From Acidovorax sp. Leaf78 (GTDB taxonomy: Bacteria; Pseudomonadota; Gammaproteobacteria; Burkholderiales; Burkholderiaceae_C): 64,000 nt of DNA. The translations under genes and the position numbers were made by a program. The stretch lies in the NCBI RefSeq assembly GCF_001422735.1, contig NZ_LMLZ01000006.1:109518-173517 (forward strand), in the 5' to 3' direction. The notes beneath the pieces are model-generated. The model did no database searches. It saw nothing but the letters and a program-made list of their open reading frames with translations, and had not been told where the DNA came from. Positions 16,530-26,139 of the stretch are shown here, piece after piece; the first letter of the stretch is position 1, and the number at the start of each line of letters is the position of its first letter.

Positions 16530-17804
16530 GTGACTGAAGCCGCCATCCCACCCCCCACCCCAGCATCGTCTGCCCCGCTGCCATCGCCGCCCCGCGCCCT
16601 GTGGGCCATGTACCTGTGCCTGCTGTCGGCCTTTGCGCTGAGCCAGGCCTACCGCACGGTGACCAGCATCATCGCCACCGGCCTGCAGGCCGACTTCGGC
16701 ATCTCGCCGGATTCGCTGGGCGCGTTTGCGGGGCTCTTCGGACTGTCGTTCGGCGTGGCGCAGTTGCTCATGGGCATCGGCATGGACCTGTACGGCCTGC
16801 GCCGCACGGTGCTCACGGCATTTCCGCTGGCCGCAGTCGGTGCCGCCGTGTCGGCTGCTGCGCCGAGCTACGGCTGGCTGATGCTGGGGCAGTTGCTCAT
16901 CGGGGTGGGCTGTTCGCCGGCCTTTCTGGCCAGCACGGTGTTCATTGCGCGCCACTTTCCGGCGCAGCGGTTTGCGTTTTTCTCGGGCCTGGGCATGGGG
17001 GTGGGCGGGCTGGGGCTCATCTTCACCGGCACGCCGCTGGCGTTCATGGTGCAGACCTGGGGTTGGCGCACCGGCTTTGCGGTGCTGTCGGTGCTGTCGC
17101 TGCTGGCGTGGCTGTTGATTTTTCTGCGGGTGCGCGAGCCGGCGTTGCCCCGGGCGGCAGAGCAGCCGCGCGAGTCGTGGGCGCAGGCGGCGCGGCGGTT
17201 CGGGGCGCTGTTCAGGGTGCCGCACACCTGGGGCATTCTGGTCCTGGGCATGTGCTGCTATGCAGCCTTTTTGACGCTGCGCGGCCTGTGGCTGGGGCCG
17301 CTGCTGATGGGGCGGTATGGGTTTTCGCTGGTGGACAGCGGCAATGTGGCCTTGGTGCTGTCGGTGATCTCGCTGTTCATGCCCGCCCTGTTCGGCCGCG
17401 TGGACCCGGGGCCTGCGCGGCGGCGGCGCTGGATCACCAATTTCTCGCTGCTGATGGCGGCGCTGTTCCTGGGCATGGCCTTTTTGCACCATGCCGTGGC
17501 CAATGTGGTGCTGATCTTTCTGATGGGGCTGCTGTCGGGCTACGGCGTGCTGCAGTACGCGGACGTGCGCTCGTCCTACCCCGCCGAGATGACAGGGCGC
17601 GCGCTGTCGCTGTACACGATGTCGATGTTCATGGGCATTGCGCTCATGCAGTGGCTGACCGGCCTGCTGGCCGCCTGGGCGCAGCGCCAGGGGCACGAGC
17701 CCTACCAGGCGGTGATGATCTGCATTGCGTGCATGCTGGCGGCGGCGTCGACCGCATTCCGGTTCTTGCCGCGCTCGCCCTTGCTGCAGCGCAGCGCCCT
17801 GTAG
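16530..17804 (+). CDS. MFS transporter
   Basis: 424 residues from a GTG; the first about 25 residues are Pro/Ser-rich and start selection is uncertain. Twelve hydrophobic helices. The loop 2-3 motif reads MGIGMDLYGLRRTVLTAFP, a variant of the MFS G-x-x-x-D-R-x-G-R-R signature. The N-terminal half holds SIIATGLQADFGISPDSLGAF, typical of the family of sugar-phosphate/anion-type exporters with a 'GLQADFG' entry. Substrate unknown. Convergent with the restriction gene, 48 bp apart. Confidence 0.85.
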   Translation: MTEAAIPPPTPASSAPLPSPPRALWAMYLCLLSAFALSQAYRTVTSIIATGLQADFGISPDSLGAFAGLFGLSFGVAQLLMGIGMDLYGLRRTVLTAFPLAAVGAAVSAAAPSYGWLMLGQLLIGVGCSPAFLASTVFIARHFPAQRFAFFSGLGMGVGGLGLIFTGTPLAFMVQTWGWRTGFAVLSVLSLLAWLLIFLRVREPALPRAAEQPRESWAQAARRFGALFRVPHTWGILVLGMCCYAAFLTLRGLWLGPLLMGRYGFSLVDSGNVALVLSVISLFMPALFGRVDPGPARRRRWITNFSLLMAALFLGMAFLHHAVANVVLIFLMGLLSGYGVLQYADVRSSYPAEMTGRALSLYTMSMFMGIALMQWLTGLLAAWAQRQGHEPYQAVMICIACMLAAASTAFRFLPRSPLLQRSAL

Positions 17805-17852
17805 TGCTTGGCGCTGCCACCGCCGTGGCAGGCGGGCCGCAGGCCTTGGCCT

Positions 17853-20852
17853 TCACAGCAGGCTGGCTTGCAGTGCGGCGTGGGCCTGCGGGCGCAGGCG
17901 CGCAAAGTCCAGCAGGTCCACCAGGCGCGCGCCCTTGGCCTGCCACTCGGCCATGGCGTCTTCTGCCAGCAGCACGTAGTGCCAGGGCGGGCTGCCGCGC
18001 TGCGCGGGCGTCAGCGCGTTGATGCGCTCGCACCAGGCCAGCGCCGCCGTGCGTTTGCGCAGCACGTTGGGGTGGGTGGTTTGCTGCTGCGCCTTGGTCT
18101 CGGCCAGGTACACCGCGTCCGCGGTGCGCACCAGAAAGTCGGGCGAGTAGAAGGCGGGCAAGCCGTCGTCCTTCACATAGCGCAGCCGGGCAAAGGGGTG
18201 CCGGTTTTCGCTGATGCGGCAAAACGCCAGCACCTGCGAATCCGCCTGGGCCCAGTGGATGAACGTGCGCTCCAGCCCGCCGTTCCTGGCGGGCCAGCCC
18301 AGCCGGGTGTAGATGCACTTGCTCACGGCCACGGACTGGCTCTCGCGCACCATCAGGCGCGGCGCTTCGCTCAGCCTGCGTAGATGCACCTCGGTGTGGC
18401 CCGCGGCGTGCCGCTGCTCGGACTCCAGCAAGGCCACGGCAAACACCTTGGTGATGTGGTCCACCACCGGCTGCAGCAGCAGCACGCGCCAGTTTTCGCC
18501 CGCCAGCGGGTTGAAGGCGCCGCCGAACAAGGTGGTCCAGATGTAGTCGTCCAGCCAGCCGGTCAGTTCGGCCGTGTGCACCTGCCAATACGGCTTGGCC
18601 AGGTGCGTGGCAATCTTCTGGCCCCTGGGCAGGGGTTCGCTCAGCGCCTGGCTGATGCGCCGGGTCAGGCGCGACAGGTACTCGTTGTAGCCGCCCACGT
18701 TCATCACCGCGCCGTCCACGCGGTAGTCGCCGAACAGGGTGGCGCTTTGCAGGTCTTGCGAGATGAAGGTGTCGCCCCGGCCCAGCAGGGCGGTCAGCTG
18801 ATCGGCCGTCATGGCAGTGAAGGCCAGCAGCGTGGCCAGGTCGGGGCTGCGGTGCTCGCGCACCTCGTCGGCCTCCTGCAGGATGAAGGGGATGCCGAAG
18901 TCGAACGCTTCGAAGCCGTCCCGCAGTTCTGCCGCCACCACGTCGCCGGTGCTGGAGATCTCATCGGTGCCGTCGCCGGTGGTGCCGGCCAGGCCTTCGT
19001 GCAGCAAGTCGTCGTAGAACGACTGGAAGGCCGGGTGCTCCACGATGGAGAGCACGTCGATCAGGCTGCCGGGCTCCTGGCCTGCGTTGATGCGCTCGCG
19101 GTTCTCGCGCTTGAGGTCGGTGTATTCGGCGTCCCGCCACATCAGCCGCAGGCCTCGGCCAATGGTCTGCTCGAGCAGGATCTGCGCCTGGCTGGAGCGC
19201 AGCGGCACGATGACGCAGATGTTGTTCACATCAAACCCCTCGCGCAGCATCAGCACGCTGACGATGACGCGCGGCGTGGCGTGGCTGTCCACACTGAACA
19301 GGCGCTCGCGCACGGGCGCCCAGTCCTTCTCGCCCAGCTCGGCCTTTCTGCCGGAGTCGATGGTCATCACATCCTCGTCGGCGAGGCCCTCGTGCTGGCG
19401 CAAAAAGTCCGCCACCAGGGGCGACACGCCGGTGTCTTCGCACACCACCAGCATCTTGGGGTGGCGGTGCGGGTCGATGCGGGTAAAGTCGGCTTCGAGC
19501 TTGCGCAGCTTGTGCAGGCCCGCCCGCAGCATCACCCGCTGGCCCTCGCTCAGGGTCGGGCGGCCGGTCTCGTCGCGCTCGGCCTTGAACTCCAGCGGCA
19601 GCGCGCCTATCTCCTTGCGGCGGTCGAGCACCAGCGACTTCACCAGGCCGGCGCGCATGGCGCTGTGCAGGTCGAAGTCCACCACGATGTGCGGGAAGTA
19701 CAGCTTGCGTCGGGTTCTGCCGCTGCCCACGTCGTTGTACGGCGTGGCCGAGAAGTCCACCTGCACGAAGCGCCGCCCCTTGCTGGCAGCGATGCGGGTC
19801 AGGCTTTTTTGCCATTCGACCTCGGTGGTCTCGCCCTCGCGCTGCAGCTCGTGGATGTGGTGCGCTTCGTCGTTGAAGACCATCAGCTCCGGCAGGCCCG
19901 CCAGGAATTCGAGCACGTTGCGGCGGGCGTAGCGGCGGTCCAGCACGTCCAGGCTGTTGCCGGTGGCGCGGCCGGGGGTGAGCGGCAGCACCGCAGCCAC
20001 CACTTCATGGGCGGGCAGCGGTGTTGCGGTAGCGGCGGCGGTTGGCTCGTCCATGATGTCTTGCGGCGCTTCTCCTTCGGCCAGCAGGTGCCAGTTGGTG
20101 ATGGCGATCAGGCCGTTGCCGGTGGTCTTGAGGCCGATCTCTGCCTTGGTGCACACATTGCCGCGCACGAAGGCCAGCACGGCGTCGCGGTGTGCCTCGG
20201 GCACGAAGAGGTCGGCGTACAGCGCGATGTCGGACCGGCTGAAGTCCCGCGCCGCGCTGCCCTCCACTGGTTTGCCGCAGAACGCGTCCAGCAGCCGCTC
20301 GTAGACGATGAGTCCGGGCGCCACCACCATGAACTGGCGGGTGAAACGCGCATCGTCCGCGCCGCTGGCCAGCGCCGCGGTCTTGTTCAGCAGCTGCCAC
20401 ACCATCAGCGCCTGCATCACCCAGGTCTTGCCGGTGCCGGTGGCCATCTTGAAGCAGTACTTGGGGTGGGCGTGGCGCGGGCGCGCCAGCTCGCCCCGGA
20501 GCGTGCCGCCCTGCAGCGCCGCGGGCGCGCAGGCCTCGTACAGCTGCAGCAGCGGCCCGTGGTCGCGGTGATTCCCCAGCACTTCGTGCGCGACGATGGC
20601 GTTCAGGATGGCCTGCTTTTGCCCCGCATGAAAGTTGAGCCCGCCGCCGCCCGCGGCCGTCGCGCCCCGTGCCAGCAGCATGTCGTCGCCAAACCACCAG
20701 TGCAGCAGCTCGGCCGTGGTGGGGGTGACCAGGTCCAGGATGTCCGCCGTGCCGGATTCGAGCCCCTGGCACAGTTGCTGGGTCTTGGCGGTCAGGCCGG
20801 CGGCCAGGGCGAGCGGGTCGGTGGTGTGCGGGACGTTGGCGTGGGCGCTCAT
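17853..20852 (-). CDS. res: Type III restriction enzyme, Res subunit
   Basis: 999 residues from ATG 20852, which overlaps the Mod stop (ATGA). SF2 ATPase motifs: MATGTGKTWVM (Walker A), LPELMVFNDEAHHIHE (Walker B), VDFSATPYND, and LLEQTIGRGLRLMWRD. The C-terminal PD-(D/E)xK nuclease shows FYSPDFLVRTADAVYLAETKAQ split over about 870-895. The two-subunit Mod/Res complex translocates or slides along DNA and cuts when two sites are head to head. Full length for the family. No truncation seen. Confidence 0.93.
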   Translation of the reverse strand: MSAHANVPHTTDPLALAAGLTAKTQQLCQGLESGTADILDLVTPTTAELLHWWFGDDMLLARGATAAGGGGLNFHAGQKQAILNAIVAHEVLGNHRDHGPLLQLYEACAPAALQGGTLRGELARPRHAHPKYCFKMATGTGKTWVMQALMVWQLLNKTAALASGADDARFTRQFMVVAPGLIVYERLLDAFCGKPVEGSAARDFSRSDIALYADLFVPEAHRDAVLAFVRGNVCTKAEIGLKTTGNGLIAITNWHLLAEGEAPQDIMDEPTAAATATPLPAHEVVAAVLPLTPGRATGNSLDVLDRRYARRNVLEFLAGLPELMVFNDEAHHIHELQREGETTEVEWQKSLTRIAASKGRRFVQVDFSATPYNDVGSGRTRRKLYFPHIVVDFDLHSAMRAGLVKSLVLDRRKEIGALPLEFKAERDETGRPTLSEGQRVMLRAGLHKLRKLEADFTRIDPHRHPKMLVVCEDTGVSPLVADFLRQHEGLADEDVMTIDSGRKAELGEKDWAPVRERLFSVDSHATPRVIVSVLMLREGFDVNNICVIVPLRSSQAQILLEQTIGRGLRLMWRDAEYTDLKRENRERINAGQEPGSLIDVLSIVEHPAFQSFYDDLLHEGLAGTTGDGTDEISSTGDVVAAELRDGFEAFDFGIPFILQEADEVREHRSPDLATLLAFTAMTADQLTALLGRGDTFISQDLQSATLFGDYRVDGAVMNVGGYNEYLSRLTRRISQALSEPLPRGQKIATHLAKPYWQVHTAELTGWLDDYIWTTLFGGAFNPLAGENWRVLLLQPVVDHITKVFAVALLESEQRHAAGHTEVHLRRLSEAPRLMVRESQSVAVSKCIYTRLGWPARNGGLERTFIHWAQADSQVLAFCRISENRHPFARLRYVKDDGLPAFYSPDFLVRTADAVYLAETKAQQQTTHPNVLRKRTAALAWCERINALTPAQRGSPPWHYVLLAEDAMAEWQAKGARLVDLLDFARLRPQAHAALQASLL

Positions 20853-22846
20853 GCGGCCTCCACCGTGGCCACCACCTCGGCCTCGAAGCCGAAGACATCC
20901 ACCACCCGCACACACACCTTGCGCGGGCCGGGCCTGGCGGGGGTGGACACGACGGCGGTGCTGACCACGCGCAGCGCATCGGCGTCGCTCGCGGTGTTGC
21001 CCCGGTAGTCCTGCCACACCGAGCGGAACACCTTGCCGTCGTAGTCCGGGTCCACCGCCCAGTACTCGATCAGGGCCAGGGGCTCGGCATTGGCGACCTG
21101 TTGCAGCTTGGTGCGGTTGTCGTCATCGAGGTTGATGGCCTCTGGCGAGAGCAGCACGTAATTCTTGAGCCGCACGGTCAGCGTTTCCTCGGCCACCCCG
21201 CCCGGGTGCGCCGTGCCTGCCGACGCCTGCCGGTGCACCGGGTGGATGGTGAGGTACTGCAGGCTGGAGAAGCGCACCTGCCCGCGCAGCTTGTCGATGC
21301 CGCCCTTTTTCTTGAGCCGGTCCATCAGGTCAGGCGGGATCACCAGCACCTCCAGGCGCGGGTCGTTGAGCGCGGTGATGGTCTCGCCGATGCTGGGCTC
21401 GAAATTCCAGCCCAGCACCACCACGCGGTCCCAGCCGCCCAGCAGGTTGTCGCGCTGGGCCACCGCCTTCTTGAGCGTGGCCATGCCGGTGAGCTTGTTG
21501 GGCGAATCGGCCAGCACCAGCGTCTTGCTGCCGCGCTTGCCGCCGAAGTCGAAGCCCGCGATCTGCCCCAGGTTGCGCTGCGGGTTCACATCGGCCGGCA
21601 GGGGCAGGGCGCCGTACAGCGACAGCACGATGTGCGACAGGTCGCCCATGCGGAAGTCGCGGCCCAGCGTGGCCTTGGCGGCTTCGACCTGGTAGTCGCC
21701 GATGGCCTGGTAGAGAAACGGCCGCGCCTCCAGGTCGATCAGGCGCTTGCGCATGATCATGCACGCGGGCTTGCCCAGGTCCGTGGTGATCCAGCGGCGC
21801 GCTGCGGCGTTGGAGTAGACGCTCTTGTTGCCGTCCTTGGCCACGCGCCGCCCCTCGGCGGCGGCCGCAAAGCTGCCGCTGCCGCCAAAGAAGTCGGCCA
21901 CCAGGTCGCCGGGGTTGGACGAGGCTTCGAGGATGCGCGCCACCAGCTCGATGGGTTTTTGCGTGGCGTAGCCCACCTGCTCCTGCGAGTGCGCCACGAC
22001 GAAGGGCACCTCCCACACGTCGTGCATCTGCACGCCCCGGCTGGGCTCTTCGGTGCGCACGGTGACGAGCTTGCCGCTGTCGTCCGGCACATTCACACGC
22101 CGGGTGTTGCCGTGGATGGCGGCGGTGGACGCGGCCAGGGGCTGGAACAGCTGGTTGAACCTGTAGTTCTCGGACTTGCGGTAGAAGTAGATCGTGTCGT
22201 GCATCCGCTGGAACGTGCTGGCCGCGGCCGACCAGCGCTTGTACCACCAGCAGATCTCGTTGACGAAGTGCTGCTTGCCGAAGACCTCGTCCATCACCAG
22301 CTTGACGTAGTGGCCCACATGCCAGTCCAGGTGCACGTAGATGGAGCCTGTGTCCGCCAGTAACTCCCGCATCAGGATGAGGCGCGGGGTGATCATGGCC
22401 AGGTAGGAGGCCGTACCATCGCTCCAGGTGTCGGAATATGCGAACTGCTCGATGACAGTCGGGCGCTGTTCCAGCTCCAGGCCCGGCAGCGTCACCTTGG
22501 TGCGGTAGTCGGCCTTGCTGTCAAACGGTGGATCGATATAGATCAGGTCCACCTTGCCGCGCAAGCTGGGCGTATGGGCATCGCCCGCCAGCAGCGCGGC
22601 CATGGCCAACAGGTTGTCGCCATAGACCAACCGGTTGGCCCACGCGCCGTCGCTGCCGTCCCGCTGCTCCTGGCGGGCCTGGTGTTGAACCCAGTCGGTG
22701 GTGGCGCTGGCCCGGGCGGGCAGCACCACTTCGCGGGTCTGGAGGCTCACGCGGTAGCGGCCTTCCAGGCCCTCCAGAATTCTTTCGGCTTCCTTGCGGC
22801 CCTGGGCCACGATCTCGGGGAGTTGTTCAAGCAGCGATTTGGGCAT
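20849..22846 (-). CDS. mod: Type III DNA N6-adenine methyltransferase, Mod subunit
   Basis: 665 residues from the ATG at 22846 (MPKSLLEQLPEIVAQGRKE), the usual Mod start. The frame is open to 22939 but that extension would cover the regulatory palindrome. Motif IV LIYIDPPFDS (about residue 105) precedes motif I DFFGGSGSFAAAA, giving the beta-class order. The central region between them carries the target-recognition segment. The C-terminal third has a soluble domain present in many Mod proteins that interacts with Res. No simple-sequence repeats are seen in the gene, so no sign of phase variation. Confidence 0.93.
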   Translation of the reverse strand: MPKSLLEQLPEIVAQGRKEAERILEGLEGRYRVSLQTREVVLPARASATTDWVQHQARQEQRDGSDGAWANRLVYGDNLLAMAALLAGDAHTPSLRGKVDLIYIDPPFDSKADYRTKVTLPGLELEQRPTVIEQFAYSDTWSDGTASYLAMITPRLILMRELLADTGSIYVHLDWHVGHYVKLVMDEVFGKQHFVNEICWWYKRWSAAASTFQRMHDTIYFYRKSENYRFNQLFQPLAASTAAIHGNTRRVNVPDDSGKLVTVRTEEPSRGVQMHDVWEVPFVVAHSQEQVGYATQKPIELVARILEASSNPGDLVADFFGGSGSFAAAAEGRRVAKDGNKSVYSNAAARRWITTDLGKPACMIMRKRLIDLEARPFLYQAIGDYQVEAAKATLGRDFRMGDLSHIVLSLYGALPLPADVNPQRNLGQIAGFDFGGKRGSKTLVLADSPNKLTGMATLKKAVAQRDNLLGGWDRVVVLGWNFEPSIGETITALNDPRLEVLVIPPDLMDRLKKKGGIDKLRGQVRFSSLQYLTIHPVHRQASAGTAHPGGVAEETLTVRLKNYVLLSPEAINLDDDNRTKLQQVANAEPLALIEYWAVDPDYDGKVFRSVWQDYRGNTASDADALRVVSTAVVSTPARPGPRKVCVRVVDVFGFEAEVVATVEAA

Positions 22847-22886
22847 ACGGCGTACGCGGCCGCAGATGCCTGCAAGCCTGTTGGGT

Positions 22887-22911
22887 GATTCAATCAACAA
22901 ATGATTGAATC
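22887..22911 (+). promoter_or_regulatory. Perfect 10-bp palindrome between mod and the XRE gene
   Basis: GATTCAATCA (22887-22896), spacer ACAAA, and TGATTGAATC (22902-22911) form an exact inverted repeat. It sits 41 bp upstream of mod and 55 bp upstream of the divergent regulator gene. AT-rich in a GC-rich setting. A binding site for the XRE protein is the simplest reading. Confidence 0.7.
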
Positions 22912-22965
22912 CATTGTGCAACAAGAAGTTGATGGCCAATTCAACCGCCGCTTTACGGTTGGAGG

Positions 22966-23502
22966 ATGGACAACAAGTTGGAGTTCGCCGAACGATTGCG
23001 TGACGCCATGGTGGCTGCGGGCCTGGAGCCGCGGCCAGGGGTGTTGCTGAGCCTGTTCAATGGCAAGTACTGGGGGCGCTCCGTGACCTTCCAGGCGGTG
23101 TCGCGCTGGCTCAAGGGCGAGGCGATCCCGGCGCAGGACAAGCTGGTGGTACTGGCGGAGTTGCTCAAGATCGAGCCGGAAGTGCTGCGGTTCGGCTCCA
23201 GCGTGCGGCACGCGGTGCAGGAGCACCGCAACCGCTGGCAGGTCGGCGTGGGCTATCTGGAGCGCGAGACCTTCGACGCCTTCTTTCAGCTGCCTGCACC
23301 CCAGCGCAAGCTGGTGCGCGAAATCATCCTGACCTTTGCCAAGGTGTACCCGGCGCCGCCGGTGGTGCCGCCGGTACCTGTGGCACCCGTGGTTCGCGTG
23401 GCGCGCGTTGCCCCTGCCGGGCCTGCCGGGCCCGCTGCGCCCTCGGCCGCCGCTGCGACTGGCAGCACGCGCAAGAAGCCACCCCAGGGCCGCGCGAAGT
23501 AG
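22966..23502 (+). CDS. XRE-type regulator divergent from the type III RM genes
   Basis: 178 residues. N-terminal phage-repressor-like region (about 1-70): LEFAERLRDAMVAAGLEPRP, then SVTFQAVSRWLKGEAIPAQD (recognition helix area) and KLVVLAELLKIEPEVLRFG. The middle (70-125) is helical. The C-terminal 50 residues are a Pro/Val/Ala tail with GPAGP-like collagenous pieces and a basic end (RKKPPQGRAK). Similar HTH proteins act as silencers of phage or as control proteins of RM systems. Divergent position over a perfect palindrome supports control of mod-res. Confidence 0.75.
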   Translation: MDNKLEFAERLRDAMVAAGLEPRPGVLLSLFNGKYWGRSVTFQAVSRWLKGEAIPAQDKLVVLAELLKIEPEVLRFGSSVRHAVQEHRNRWQVGVGYLERETFDAFFQLPAPQRKLVREIILTFAKVYPAPPVVPPVPVAPVVRVARVAPAGPAGPAAPSAAAATGSTRKKPPQGRAK

Positions 23503-23591
23503 TCAGCCGGCCCCGCCACCGCCGCCGCCCTAGGCCGCATCGCTGTGCGGGCACCCCAGGGGTGGCCGCGGTGATCGCGATGCATCGCGGC

Positions 23592-24335
23592 TCACGGTTG
23601 CCGCCAGAAGAACAGCCCCGCCATCACCAGCCCCGTGGCCACGATGCCCCAGCGCAGCACGGGCGCGGGCAGGCGCCGCGCCACCCGCGCGCCGCCGTAG
23701 CCGCCCGCCGTGGCCGCCACCATCATCATCAGCGCCTGGGGCCACTGCACCACCCCGCCCGCGGCGTAGATCGCCACGGCAATGGCGGTGAGCAGGGCCG
23801 AGACCCAGTTCTTGAGCCCGTTCATGGCGTTCAGGTGCGTTTGCCCCAAGAGGCCGAACAGCGCCAGCAGCAAGATGCCCAGCCCGCCATTGAAGTACCC
23901 ACCGTAGGCGGCCACCGCCAGCACGCCCAACGTGGCCTTGGCCGTGGACGGGTGGCCGCCCGCGAGCCGCCTGCGCAGCCACGGCCCGAACGCGAAGAGC
24001 GCGGTGGCGGCCAGCAGCAGCCAGGGCACCACGCGCCTGAAGGTTGCATCGGGCGTGACCAGCAGCAGCGCCGCCCCGGCCGCGCCGCCGATGAGCGCCA
24101 GCGCCACCAGCAGCCGCATCGACAGCCCCGGCGGCGGGGCGGTGTCTTCGCGAAAGCCCCAGGCACCCGCGATGTACCCCGGCAGCAGCGCCACCGTGCC
24201 CGTGGCATTGGCCACCACGGGCGGTACGCCAGTGAACACCAGCGCAGGCAGGGTCAGAAAGCTGCCGCCTCCGGCAACGGCATTGAGGGCGCCGGCGATG
24301 AACGCGGCGGTGAGCAGCAGGGCGGTCTCGAGCAT
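23592..24335 (-). CDS. TauE/SafE-type membrane permease (DUF81)
   Basis: 247 residues with about seven to eight membrane helices. Both family repeats are visible: FIAGALNAVAGGGSFLTLPAL near the N-terminus and AYGGYFNGGLGILLLALFG in the second half. The family exports sulfite, sulfoacetate, or other sulfur organics, or imports 3-sulfolactate-like anions. No sulfur metabolism gene is adjacent, so the substrate is unknown. Downstream of the gene is a 54-bp gap to the convergent XRE gene tail. Confidence 0.88.
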   Translation of the reverse strand: MLETALLLTAAFIAGALNAVAGGGSFLTLPALVFTGVPPVVANATGTVALLPGYIAGAWGFREDTAPPPGLSMRLLVALALIGGAAGAALLLVTPDATFRRVVPWLLLAATALFAFGPWLRRRLAGGHPSTAKATLGVLAVAAYGGYFNGGLGILLLALFGLLGQTHLNAMNGLKNWVSALLTAIAVAIYAAGGVVQWPQALMMMVAATAGGYGGARVARRLPAPVLRWGIVATGLVMAGLFFWRQP

Positions 24336-24575
24336 GTCTCCCCCATGGGGCGCGTTGCCGGGCCCTGGGTGTTGTCATTGGATGATTGAGTCGATCTTAG
24401 GTGCGAAAACACCCGCCACCCGCGCGGATTGGGTGGGAAAAAGGTTGGAGAGATTTGCAGGCGCTGCCCAGCCGCCCCGCAGCCCAACTGAAGGACCCTG
24501 TTGAACGCAGCCGGTGCGCAGGCCGTGCCGTGGCTGCGGGAGCGCTGGTGGCGCTGGAGGGCCCGAAGTCCCAGG

Positions 24576-25034
24576 CTACTTGGCGTACGGGTCTTCGAAC
24601 CCCAGTTCGGCGAGGATGTCCGTCTCGTACGACTCCATCTCGTCGGCGTCGGCCTCGCTGGTTTCGTGGTCCCAGCCCTGGGCGTGCAGCGTGCCGTGCA
24701 CCAGCATGTGGGCGTAGTGCTCTTCCAGGGTCTTGTTCTGCTCCTTCGCCTCGCGCTCGATCACGGGGGCGCACAGGACCAGGTCGGCGGTCACGACCGG
24801 CTCCTGGGTGTAGTCGAAGGTGAGCACGTTGGTGGCGTAGTCCTTCTTGCGGTACTCGCGGTTGAGCTGCTGGCCTTCTTCGCTGCCCACGATGCGCACC
24901 GTGATCTCGGCATCGGTGGCCAGGGCGTGGCGGATCCAGCGCGCGACCTTGTGGCGCGGCAGCACCGCGCGGTGGGCGGCCAGTTCGTCGAAGCGGCCGA
25001 ACTGGAGCGACAGGGACAGTTGGTTCAGGGGCAT
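24576..25034 (-). CDS. ybeY: Endoribonuclease YbeY
   Basis: 152 residues. The zinc site [11 protein letters not shown] (H-x3-H-x2-G-x-D-H pattern) is at about 114-124, and the entry strand [18 protein letters not shown] is typical. Processes the 3' end of 16S rRNA and takes part in 70S quality control. In many proteobacteria it follows the PhoH-like ATPase ybeZ, as here; the two are separated by a 67-bp gap containing a dispersed repeat. Confidence 0.97.
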   Translation of the reverse strand: MPLNQLSLSLQFGRFDELAAHRAVLPRHKVARWIRHALATDAEITVRIVGSEEGQQLNREYRKKDYATNVLTFDYTQEPVVTADLVLCAPVIEREAKEQNKTLEEHYAHMLVHGTLHAQGWDHETSEADADEMESYETDILAELGFEDPYAK

Positions 25035-25051
25035 GTTTTATTGTTATTTTT

Positions 25052-25100
25052 GGCCGCTACCGCTTGATCGGAAAGCGCTGGCAGCTATAAAAAAGTGAGC
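25052..25100 (+). repeat. Dispersed intergenic repeat, copy 3
   Basis: GGCCGCTACCGCTTGATCGG, then AAAGCGCTGGCAGCTATAAA. It occupies almost the whole ybeZ-ybeY gap, so it will be transcribed inside that operon. Confidence 0.8.
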
Positions 25101-25101
25101 A

Positions 25102-26058
25102 TCAGTCCCGGGCGCGGGCCGCGGGCGCCCGCCGTGGGGCGTCGTACGCGTCGACGATGCGCGCGACCAGCGGGTGGCGCACCACGTCGGCGGTGGTGAA
25201 GCGCGTGACCGAGATGCCCTTGACGCGCTTGAGCACGCGCTCGGCGTCGATCAGGCCGCTCATCGATCCCTTGGGCAGGTCGATCTGGCTCACGTCGCCG
25301 GTGACCACGGCCTTGGCGCCGAAGCCGATGCGGGTGAGGAACATTTTCATCTGCTCGGGCGTGGTGTTCTGCGCCTCGTCCAGGATCACGAAGGCATTGT
25401 TCAGCGTGCGCCCGCGCATGAAAGCGAGGGGCGCGATCTCCAGCGCATTGCGCTCGAACGCCTTCATCACCTTGTCATAGCCCATCAGCTCGTACAGCGC
25501 GTCGTACAGGGGGCGCAGGTACGGGTCCACCTTCTGCGCCAGGTCGCCGGGCAGAAAACCCAGGCGCTCGCCGGCCTCCACCGCGGGGCGGGTCAGCACG
25601 ATGCGCTGCACCGCGCTGCGCTCCAGGGCATCCACGGCGCTTGCCACTGCGAGGTACGTCTTGCCCGTGCCGGCCGGGCCGATGCCGAAGGTGATGTCGT
25701 GGCTGGCGATGTTCTCCAGGTACAGGCTCTGCGTGGGCGTGCGGCCGCGCAGGTCGGCGCGGCGGGTGTTGAGCACGATGGCGCCCTCGGGCGCCTCCAC
25801 CAGGGCGGTGTCGCCCGCGAGCATCAGCTGCAGGTAATCCTCGGTGACGGGCCGGTCGGCCATCTCGTACAGCGCCTGCAGCAGCTCCATGGCCTGCGTC
25901 GCCTTGGCTTTGGGACCGTCGACCTTGAACTGCTCGTGGCGGTGCGCAATGCTCACCCCGAGGGCTTCCTCGATGGTGCGCAGATGGGCGTCGGCCGGAC
26001 CACACAAGTGCGTGAGCCGCATGTTGTTGTGGGGAGTGAATGTGTGTCGCAGGATCAC
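25102..26058 (-). CDS. ybeZ: PhoH-like ATPase
   Basis: 318 residues from a GTG at 26058 ([11 protein letters not shown] follows), the start seen in relatives; upstream open frame is not protein-like, and ATG 26022 (MRLTHLC) is the alternative. N-terminal KH-like region, then Walker [12 protein letters not shown] at about residue 136 and Walker [10 protein letters not shown]. The family is an RNA-linked NTPase that partners YbeY in rRNA processing. Divergent from ruvA with about 80 bp between starts. Confidence 0.93.
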   Translation of the reverse strand: MILRHTFTPHNNMRLTHLCGPADAHLRTIEEALGVSIAHRHEQFKVDGPKAKATQAMELLQALYEMADRPVTEDYLQLMLAGDTALVEAPEGAIVLNTRRADLRGRTPTQSLYLENIASHDITFGIGPAGTGKTYLAVASAVDALERSAVQRIVLTRPAVEAGERLGFLPGDLAQKVDPYLRPLYDALYELMGYDKVMKAFERNALEIAPLAFMRGRTLNNAFVILDEAQNTTPEQMKMFLTRIGFGAKAVVTGDVSQIDLPKGSMSGLIDAERVLKRVKGISVTRFTTADVVRHPLVARIVDAYDAPRRAPAARARD

Positions 26059-26139
26059 GCGGATAATTCCAGTCAAACAACGGAAAAGCGGCAAGAACGA
26101 CGGCGCTGGCTGTGTGGCCAGCGGCATCAAAGGACACCA

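Noticed and set aside
16263-17696. 477-codon open frame on the minus strand
   Set aside because: It is antisense to the MFS gene, rich in His/Gln/Arg as expected from reverse reading of GC-rich codons, with no domain.
18384-21008. 874-codon open frame on the plus strand
   Set aside because: Antisense to the res gene; composition is that of a reverse-strand shadow and no domain is visible.
22847-22939. Longer Mod start at 22939
   Set aside because: It would place the palindrome inside the gene and lacks the normal MPKSLLEQL beginning.
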